A stretch of 11,504 nt of DNA from an uncultured Novosphingobium sp. (lineage in GTDB: Bacteria > Pseudomonadota > Alphaproteobacteria > Sphingomonadales > Sphingomonadaceae), in assembly GCA_937897535.1 (NCBI GenBank), contig CALCQB010000357.1, positions 1-11,504 of the forward strand, in the 5' to 3' direction. Shown here one piece after another: positions 6,468 to 11,504 of the stretch. The notes under the pieces were generated by a model that had not been told where the DNA came from, searched no databases, and saw nothing but the letters and a program-made list of their open reading frames with translations. A program made the position numbers and the translations under genes. Position 1 is the stretch's first letter. Every line of letters starts with the position of its first letter.

Positions 6468-7661
6468 TCACCAGAATTTGCCCGGGGTCTTCTGCCGGAG
6501 TTCGATCGCGGGTCCCAACGGGTCATCACGGATCAACTGGCCGTGGAATCCGATCGACTTTTTGCGCTGATCGATACTGGTAAGGACGATGCTGGCCTCC
6601 TCGAACGTGGCGGGCCTGGTCATGTAGCCAGTCGTGCGGTTGTCCGATGCGAAGGGGTATAGACGGATGTTCGGTGGCGTGGCGGCTTCCGAACCAAAGC
6701 TGAGCATTGCCACGAGACCGAATGGCTGCACACGGCGAAACTTGGCGTAACGACCTGGGGCGAGGAAGGCAAAATTGCCGATCCCGTACAGGATCCACTT
6801 GCCGTGGTAGCGCTCGATCTCCTGGATCGTATGCGCGTGCTGGCCAATGACAATATCGGCACCGGCATCAATCAGCGCGCGACCAAGCTCAACCTGGTCG
6901 TTGTCTGCCCAGGCATAATTCGCCCCCCAGTGCGGAAAGGCGACAACGAACAGATCAGGGTGGGCTGCGTGCAGTTCGGCAACGTGACGCTTGAACGCGG
7001 CGACATCGACCGAAGCGACCCCCGGCTTGCCCCGTTCGGCATAAAAGCGGTATTTATTGCGGTAGACGGGGCGCTCCTCAAGCATACCGAAGATCGCCAG
7101 TGTAATCTTGCCGCCGCCCGGACGGGGCAATTCGCGGAGCAATGGAGCCTGGGCTCGCTGCAGGTTCAGGTCGGCGCCGAACCAGGCAATGCCGTGCTCG
7201 CCCAGATTTGCCAAAGTCTTGCGCAGCCCGGATTCGCCCTGATCGACCGAGTGGTTGTTACCCAGCCCCACAGCGTCGATCCCAAGCTTGCCCAGCGCTG
7301 GCGCTGACTTGGAAACATCCGACCAATGGACATAGTCTTTGCCGGTTTGCCCGTCGGACAGAGCCGGGCTCAGCGGTGTCTCCAGATTGACCATTGCGAA
7401 CTGGCTTCGGTCAACTAGCGGCTTCAGTCGCTCCACGCTCTTGTAATAACGCGCCTGGTCGTCGATCTGCTGCGCGCCATCGGAAGACGCTTGCGTGTCC
7501 GTCCGTGCATAGTTTTCGCCAAAGTGCATATCTCCGCCGATCATTACCAGCGCGCCTGTGCCAAAAGGTCGCTGTTCATCGGCGCGTGAGCACGCCGCTG
7601 CTAAGATAACGAGCAACATCGCCAGGCTGCGGTTCAACCCTCTTCCGGAACGGAAATGCAT
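6468..7661 (-). CDS. CapA-family lipoprotein (poly-gamma-glutamate synthesis protein type)
   Basis: A 397-residue protein starting MHFRSGRGLN. A basic N-terminus and the hydrophobic run LAMLLVILAAAC predict a lipoprotein with Cys24 as the lipidated residue; the lipobox AAAC is slightly off the usual L-x-x-C. The mature part is the CapA/PGA_cap fold, related to calcineurin-like metallophosphatases: GGDMHF (42-47), NLETPL (92-97), GLGNNHSVDQG (132-142), FPHWG (242-246), ADIVIGQHAHTIQ (268-280) and ILYGIGNFAF (290-299). CapA proteins in Bacillus take part in making, anchoring or exporting poly-gamma-glutamate. In Gram-negative bacteria many occur without the other Cap genes and have unknown roles. 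Its start codon shares an ATGCAT with the divergent hydrolase gene; a TTG 15 codons upstream is less likely. GGAAG lies about 9 bases before the ATG. It may be co-regulated with the P-loop/exporter operon downstream. Confidence 0.92.
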   Translation of the reverse strand: MHFRSGRGLNRSLAMLLVILAAACSRADEQRPFGTGALVMIGGDMHFGENYARTDTQASSDGAQQIDDQARYYKSVERLKPLVDRSQFAMVNLETPLSPALSDGQTGKDYVHWSDVSKSAPALGKLGIDAVGLGNNHSVDQGESGLRKTLANLGEHGIAWFGADLNLQRAQAPLLRELPRPGGGKITLAIFGMLEERPVYRNKYRFYAERGKPGVASVDVAAFKRHVAELHAAHPDLFVVAFPHWGANYAWADNDQVELGRALIDAGADIVIGQHAHTIQEIERYHGKWILYGIGNFAFLAPGRYAKFRRVQPFGLVAMLSFGSEAATPPNIRLYPFASDNRTTGYMTRPATFEEASIVLTSIDQRKKSIGFHGQLIRDDPLGPAIELRQKTPGKFW

Positions 7662-8564
7662 AACAAGATTCTTCCCGGATTGTTTCTGGTAATCAGTCGT
7701 TTGCAATGGCGGGTGGCCTGCGTGACGCTGTTGATCCTGCTGACAAGTTCAAATCCAACACCGCTCTCCGCTCAAAACGCAAGGGAGGAAATGCTTACCG
7801 TATCTTCCTGGGGCGGTCCGGCGATCAAGGTTATCACCTACAAACCAGCCAATTGGACACCGGATTCACCGGTGATCTTTGCGCTGCATGGCGTCAACCG
7901 CAACCTCGCATATACACTGCAAACGTGGACGCCGCTGGCGGATCGTCTGGGATTTCTGTTGGTGGTACCCAGTTTTGACAATCGGCGGTTCCCGGGAACT
8001 TTCAGCTATGCCCAGGGAGGCGTCACCAATGGCCGTCTGCCGCGCTGGTCATCCTACAATGCGATTCTGCCCATATTCGCCGAGGTGAGCCGACACTACG
8101 GCGTCAAGCGGACAGGATTCCGGATCTACGGGCATTCCGCCGGAGCGCAGTTCCTGCACCGGTTCCTCTATTTCCATCCTGACGCTCCTGTCGAGCGGGC
8201 AGTCATCTCAATGGCGGGCTGGTATACCTTGCCGGATGAGGACGTGCGTTGGCCCTATGGCCTGGGCGGAACGGCAATTGGCCAAAACACTCTGAAGATC
8301 CTGACGCAACACGAAATCGTCATTCAGGTCGGCGCGCTTGATGTTGTGCGCGACGAACAGTTGCGCCGAACGCCTCAAGCAGAGCTGCAAGGGCGCACAC
8401 GTTATTCGCGCGGACAGAATTATTTCGAAACCATGGGTGCTGTTGCCAGGCGCGCAGACCTTAAACTCAATTGGCGACTGGAGGCCCTGGGCGATGCCGG
8501 GCACGACAGCCACCTAGGTGCGCTGGAATCCGCCGAGTGGCTCGCAGCTGACCCCGCAAATTAA
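7656..8564 (+). CDS. Alpha/beta hydrolase, probably exported
   Basis: A 302-residue serine hydrolase. Residues 1-42 form a long N-terminus with a hydrophobic core (ACVTLLILLTSS) ending LSAQNA, fitting a signal peptide or membrane anchor, so the enzyme should act in the periplasm or outside. The fold markers are ALHGVNRN (oxyanion hole near His78-Gly79), GHSAG with Ser161, a likely acidic residue Asp229 in GALDVVRDE, and His283 in DAGHDSH. It is related to the cytoplasmic hydrolase at 2417-3247: both share GAQFxHRF, AGW, a GxGG turn and a downstream LR...Q..QG..R pattern. The general class resembles polyester or peptide depolymerase-like hydrolases; the substrate is unknown. The ATG at 7656 overlaps the divergent CapA start, with only a weak GGAA upstream. 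A second in-frame ATG at 7791 follows AGGGAGGA too closely and would remove the signal. Confidence 0.85.
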   Translation: MHNKILPGLFLVISRLQWRVACVTLLILLTSSNPTPLSAQNAREEMLTVSSWGGPAIKVITYKPANWTPDSPVIFALHGVNRNLAYTLQTWTPLADRLGFLLVVPSFDNRRFPGTFSYAQGGVTNGRLPRWSSYNAILPIFAEVSRHYGVKRTGFRIYGHSAGAQFLHRFLYFHPDAPVERAVISMAGWYTLPDEDVRWPYGLGGTAIGQNTLKILTQHEIVIQVGALDVVRDEQLRRTPQAELQGRTRYSRGQNYFETMGAVARRADLKLNWRLEALGDAGHDSHLGALESAEWLAADPAN

Positions 8565-8575
8565 ACCGGGCATTG

Positions 8576-8600
8576 GTGCGGAGGGCCGCATTGTTGATTT
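8576..8600 (+). terminator. Possible weak terminator after the exported hydrolase
   Basis: Stem TGCGG (8577-8581) with CCGCA (8586-8590) around AGGG, followed by TTGTTGATTT. It lies between two convergent genes, 12 bases after the hydrolase stop. The stem is short and the T run is broken, so the call is tentative. Confidence 0.35.
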
Positions 8601-8618
8601 AGGCTTCAAGGCCGCCCC

Positions 8619-9839
8619 TCAATCACCAAAGCCCTCAGCCAGGAACTTCTCGGCGCAGCCGGCCAGCAGCGCCGCGCCGCGCGGCAGGGCCGATTCGTCG
8701 ACGGTCATCCGCGGCGAATGGATCGCCGGGCAGCTGTGCCAGTCGGCGTCTTCGGCCGCGACGCCGAGGAAGAACATTGCGCCAGGGACCTGTTCGAGCA
8801 CGTAGGAAAAGTCCTCCGCGCCCATGATCGGCTGATCCATCCGGCGGAACGCGGGCGCGCCGAACAGTTCGCGGGTCACCGCCTCGCCCAGATCGACCGC
8901 GCGCGGATCGCAGACCGAAACCGGGAAGCCGGGAGTGATCGTGACGCTGGCCTGGGCCCCGTGTGCGGCAGCGATGCCGGTGGCGAGCCGGTCGAGCGCG
9001 GCGTGGAGCTTGTCGCGGTGCCGCGGCGACAGCGCGCGCAGGGTGCCGCGCAGGGTGGCGCTGTCGGCGATGATGTTGTGTGCCGTCCCGGCCTCGATCC
9101 GCGCGACGGTAGCGATCACCGGGTCATTGGCGTCGAACTGGCGGGTGACCAGGGTTTGCAGCGCCAGGACGATTTCGCAGGCGATCGGCACCGGATCGAG
9201 CGCGCTGTAAGGCATCGCGGCATGGCCGCCGCGCCCGGTGACGGTGATGTCGAACTGGTCGGCCGAGGCCATCAGCGCGCCAGCGCGGCCGGCGACCACG
9301 CCGTGCTGGGCATTGGGCATGATGTGGAGTGCGAATGCTGCCTCCGGCAGCGCGCGGTCCGCCCCCGCGCCGCCCAGCAGCCCGTCCTCGAGCATGAATT
9401 TCGCGCCGTGGAATCCTTCCTCGCCCGGCTGGAACATGAAGCGGACCTCGCCCTTCAGCGAATCGCGCCGTGCGCACAGCAGCCGGACCGCGCCGGCCAG
9501 CATCGCGGTGTGGGTATCGTGCCCGCACGAATGCATCGCCCCGGCAATGGTCGAGGCGAAGTCGAGCCCGGTTTCCTCGGCCATCGGCAGCGCGTCCATG
9601 TCGCCGCGCAGCAGTACGCAGCGGCCTTCGCCAGCTCCGCCCTTGAGCGTGGCGACCACGCCAGTGGTCGAGGGGCCTTCGCTCCATTCCAGCGGCAGGT
9701 TGGCCAGCGCGGCGCGGACCTTGTCGCGGGTCTTGGGGGTGTGCAGACCCAGTTCGGGCTCGGCATGGATCGCGCGGCGCAAGGCCACGATTTCGCCTTG
9801 CAGCGCGCGGGCTTCGTCGAGCAGCTTTTCGTGCAGCAT
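8619..9839 (-). CDS. M20-family metallo-amidohydrolase (N-acyl amino acid / hippurate hydrolase type)
   Basis: A 406-residue soluble enzyme starting MLHEKLLDEA, the usual length for the M20D group. These enzymes use two metal ions to cleave N-acyl amino acids (hippurate, N-acetylated amino acids, auxin conjugates). Motifs in order are RGDMDALP (78-85), SCGHDTHTAM (104-113) with Cys105, His107 and His109, FQPGEEG (136-142) with Glu140-Glu141, His172, the dimerisation-domain TGRGGHAAMP (201-210), GAEDFSYVL (340-348) and the C-terminal HSCPAIHSP with His374. All metal ligands appear intact. The start is chosen because GGAG lies 6 bases upstream and because the longer open frame to 10058 is only a shadow of the next gene. 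It begins one base after the stop of the CDP-alcohol phosphatidyltransferase gene, so the two are co-transcribed and probably coupled. The exact substrate cannot be read from sequence. Confidence 0.95.
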   Translation of the reverse strand: MLHEKLLDEARALQGEIVALRRAIHAEPELGLHTPKTRDKVRAALANLPLEWSEGPSTTGVVATLKGGAGEGRCVLLRGDMDALPMAEETGLDFASTIAGAMHSCGHDTHTAMLAGAVRLLCARRDSLKGEVRFMFQPGEEGFHGAKFMLEDGLLGGAGADRALPEAAFALHIMPNAQHGVVAGRAGALMASADQFDITVTGRGGHAAMPYSALDPVPIACEIVLALQTLVTRQFDANDPVIATVARIEAGTAHNIIADSATLRGTLRALSPRHRDKLHAALDRLATGIAAAHGAQASVTITPGFPVSVCDPRAVDLGEAVTRELFGAPAFRRMDQPIMGAEDFSYVLEQVPGAMFFLGVAAEDADWHSCPAIHSPRMTVDESALPRGAALLAGCAEKFLAEGFGD

Positions 9840-9840
9840 G

Positions 9841-10740
9841 TCAGGCTCCGATCTGGGCCGCGATCCGGCGCGCGGCGGCGTTGTGGGCGCGGACCGACAC
9901 TGCCAGCAGCAGGTTGAGGGCAAACGCCTGGTAGAGCATGTACCACAGCGGGCTGCCCGCGAACATCGACAGCCCCAGCACGATCGCGCGCGGATTGGGG
10001 CCGAGGATCTTGCACAGCAGCAGCAGCGGCGGGGCTTCGGCCCGGACTGCGGCGGCAATTTCCGCCAGCCGGGCCTTGTCGCCGTGGGCCGCCTGGACCG
10101 CCGCGTCGATCCGCAGCGCTTCCGGTGTCATCCCGCTGGCCACGGCGATATAGCCCGAAACCAGTTTTCCGGCCCACGACTGCGCGGTCGCCGAGCCCTC
10201 CTGGGCATGGCTGTTGCGCAGCCACGGGGTGCCATAGACCCACCATTGGTACTGGCGGCGCTGGACCTCGACATGGTTCGATTGGACCGCGTGACTGATC
10301 CCGGCGCCGACCACCAGCACCCAGGCCAGTCCGCCGCTGACCGGTCCGCCGCTCGCCGCCAGCAGCGCGGCGAGCATCAGGTAGACGACGATATGGCTGA
10401 GATAATCGCACAGCCCGTCTACCATTTCGCCGATCGGGCTCGACCGGCCGGTCAGCCGGGCGAGATCGCCGTCGGCGCCGTCGACCACGTGCCAGGTCAT
10501 GTGCAGCGCCATGCCGAGCGCGGCCGAAACCGGCCAGGTCAGCTGGGTATAGGCCAGCCCTGCCGCAACCACGCAGCCCGCGCCCAGCACCGAAACCATG
10601 TTCGGGGTGATCGGGGTACGGGCCAGCAGCCGGGCGAATTGCCAGGCGAGCGGATGGTACAGGTAGTAGTTGAGCGGATCCTGCAATTCGCGCGGGCGCA
10701 TCGGCCGCTTGGCCTGCAGCGGGGGTGAATTGGTCCGCAT
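9841..10740 (-). CDS. CDP-alcohol phosphatidyltransferase family membrane protein
   Basis: A 299-residue integral membrane enzyme starting MRTNSPPLQA. The complete family signature spans residues 87-112: Asp87, Asp90-Gly91, Ala94-Arg95, Gly104, Asp108 and Asp112 with the exact spacing of the metal- and CDP-binding motif. Hydrophobic segments lie near 48-66, 70-86, 115-130, 136-150 and 250-285. Such enzymes move a phospho-alcohol from a CDP-linked donor onto an acceptor alcohol to build phospholipid head groups (PG, PI and related). The protein is longer than PgsA and has an insert near 155-240 with WWVYGTPWLRNSHA, so it is not a plain phosphatidylglycerophosphate synthase. GAGGG 4 bases before the ATG at 10740 supports this start; an ATG at 10767 would add 9 residues but has GGAG about 14 bases away. 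A divergent, possibly nucleotidyltransferase-like gene at 11050 fits a head-group pathway. The donor and acceptor are unknown. Confidence 0.9.
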   Translation of the reverse strand: MRTNSPPLQAKRPMRPRELQDPLNYYLYHPLAWQFARLLARTPITPNMVSVLGAGCVVAAGLAYTQLTWPVSAALGMALHMTWHVVDGADGDLARLTGRSSPIGEMVDGLCDYLSHIVVYLMLAALLAASGGPVSGGLAWVLVVGAGISHAVQSNHVEVQRRQYQWWVYGTPWLRNSHAQEGSATAQSWAGKLVSGYIAVASGMTPEALRIDAAVQAAHGDKARLAEIAAAVRAEAPPLLLLCKILGPNPRAIVLGLSMFAGSPLWYMLYQAFALNLLLAVSVRAHNAAARRIAAQIGA

Positions 10741-11049
10741 CGGTCCCTCGATCGTGGACGGTTCCATGTAGCTTGGCGCGCTCCGGTCGGGCTGGGATCA
10801 CAATTTTGCCCTGATCGGCGCTTATAGCCGCAGAAGTGGGCGCGGCCAGAGCTTTGGCATGGTCCGCCTGGCGCATTCGGTGGAAATCCCGTCCGCCGCG
10901 CTGCCGCTCCGGCGCTTGTCGGCCCGGACCGGCGGTTGGCCCAGGGATCCCGCCGGGTTCATTCGGAGTTCATCACCAGGAGGCCTATCGGTCCGGCAAG
11001 CGGGGCAGCGCTTTCACAATTCGACCGAGGCTGACGAGGCAGGTAGGAT
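10741..11049. promoter_or_regulatory. Divergent intergenic region between the phosphatidyltransferase and the partial gene
   Basis: About 310 bases between two genes reading away from each other, so both promoters should be here. I see no convincing -35/-10 pair. CCGGACCG (10924-10931) and CGGTCCGG (10989-10996) form an 8-base inverted repeat with a 57-base gap, which in such GC-rich DNA may be chance. Short open frames here on both strands have no protein-like character. Confidence 0.4.
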
Positions 11050-11504
11050 ATGGCATTGCACGACCCCGAACCCGTGCAGCAGCAACCCAGGACGGCGCTG
11101 GCCCCGGCCGCATTCAGGGCCTTGATCGTCCCCCGCCGCGCGGGCGGCGGCGATCCGCAGCTCACACTCGCCGGGATCACCGTGGCCGAGCGTCAGCGCC
11201 GCCAACTGGTCCGCCTCGGCGCGGCGCGGATTGACGAACTGGCCGACGACTTCGCTGCCGGAGGCGGTCCGGTGCTGCTGGTCGAAGCCGGGCTGGTCGC
11301 CGACGAGCGGCTGATGGCGGCCTTTCTCGCGGCCGCCTGTCAGCGCGAAAGTGGCGCGCGCCCGTTGCTCGCGATCGGCCCGGACGGGCAGCCCGGCGGG
11401 CTTGCCTGGCTATCGGCCGGGTCAAGGGCTCCGTGCTGGGATGCGCTGATGGCGGCCTCGGCTGACCGGTTTGACCTGGCCAGCATCGATACTTATTCGC
11501 CCGA
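11050..11504 (+). CDS. Partial gene, possibly nucleotidyltransferase-like (N-terminal 151 residues)
   Basis: An open frame from ATG at 11050 runs off the right edge without a stop. It begins MALHDPEPVQQQPRTALAPA, with no signal peptide. Third positions are almost all G or C, as in the neighbouring genes. Residues 23-60 (FRALIVPRR, then LTLAGITVAERQRRQLVRLG) resemble the first strand and helix of sugar- and alcohol-phosphate nucleotidyltransferases, and GPVLLVEAGLVADERLMAAF near residue 75 resembles the following strand, but the usual Gly-rich nucleotide loop is not obvious. Divergent placement next to a CDP-alcohol phosphatidyltransferase would fit a protein making the CDP-linked donor, or a related fusion protein. 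That is inference. The ribosome site is an AGGTAGGAT run directly before the ATG. The coding call is firm; the function is tentative. Confidence 0.6.
   Translation, partial: MALHDPEPVQQQPRTALAPAAFRALIVPRRAGGGDPQLTLAGITVAERQRRQLVRLGAARIDELADDFAAGGGPVLLVEAGLVADERLMAAFLAAACQRESGARPLLAIGPDGQPGGLAWLSAGSRAPCWDALMAASADRFDLASIDTYSP

Noticed and set aside
2383..8564. Lasso peptide or other RiPP gene cluster (ABC exporter, hydrolase and a nearby TonB-dependent receptor).
   Set aside because: No precursor peptide, no asparagine-synthetase-like cyclase and no transglutaminase-like protease are present, and the receptor lies beyond a terminator and the tRNA genes.
8619..10058. The longer 479-codon reading of the M20 gene.
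   Set aside because: The first 73 residues are a Cys/Arg-rich shadow of the phosphatidyltransferase gene; the ATG at 9839 has a proper ribosome site.
8718..10728. Long plus-strand open frames opposite the M20 and CDP-alcohol genes (8718-9917 and 9238-10728).
   Set aside because: They are GC-rich shadows. The minus-strand genes carry complete catalytic motifs.
9455..10876. A 473-codon minus-strand open frame overlapping two genes.
   Set aside because: It is out of frame with both verified genes and is a shadow rich in Arg, Ala and Gly.
10859..11234. Short plus-strand open frames 10859-11125 and 10836-11234 in the divergent gap.
   Set aside because: They have no family features or plausible start signal and run out of frame into the supported gene starting at 11050.

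Overview
The window looks like a piece of a high-GC alphaproteobacterial chromosome, most likely from the sphingomonad group (Sphingomonadales). This is inferred from the GC-rich codon usage, the TonB-dependent receptor type, tRNA genes with encoded CCA ends and the family content. No marker gene in the window fixes the genus.

Layout. Bases 1-461 hold the 3' end of a TonB-dependent receptor, closed by a strong intrinsic terminator. Its first ~23 residues look like a different protein, so the left edge may be chimeric. A small open reading frame at 624-983 starts like a real gene but appears broken after about 47 codons. Next come two tRNA genes, Arg(CCG) and Gly(UCC), then about 270 bases with no gene. 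From 1475 to 8564 lies a block of six genes that belong together. On the minus strand, in transcription order, are a CapA-type lipoprotein (7661-6468), a 234-base regulatory gap, a BioD/DUF1611-like P-loop protein (6233-4950), an ABC exporter with fused ATPase (4950-3247), a cytoplasmic alpha/beta hydrolase (3247-2417) and an outer-membrane beta-barrel protein (2383-1475). A second, probably exported, alpha/beta hydrolase (7656-8564) reads divergently from the CapA gene, and both start codons lie in the same ATGCAT. The right part (8619-11504) is more GC-rich and looks like ordinary chromosome: an M20 metallo-amidohydrolase translated just after a CDP-alcohol phosphatidyltransferase, and a divergent partial gene that may encode a nucleotidyltransferase-like protein.

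How the genes may work together. The P-loop, ABC and hydrolase genes are joined by two TGATG stop/start overlaps, and the barrel gene follows after 33 bases, so one mRNA probably serves all four. The parts list is a soluble NTPase, an inner-membrane exporter, a cytoplasmic and an exported hydrolase, a CapA-like envelope lipoprotein and an outer-membrane barrel. It suggests a system that makes, exports, anchors and trims a small peptide-like or polymeric product at the cell envelope. CapA and the P-loop protein, which locally resembles the nucleotide-binding part of CapB, hint at a poly-gamma-glutamate-like product. No standard CapB ligase domain or CapC is present, so the chemistry is unknown. 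This block is the best candidate in the window for an undescribed system.
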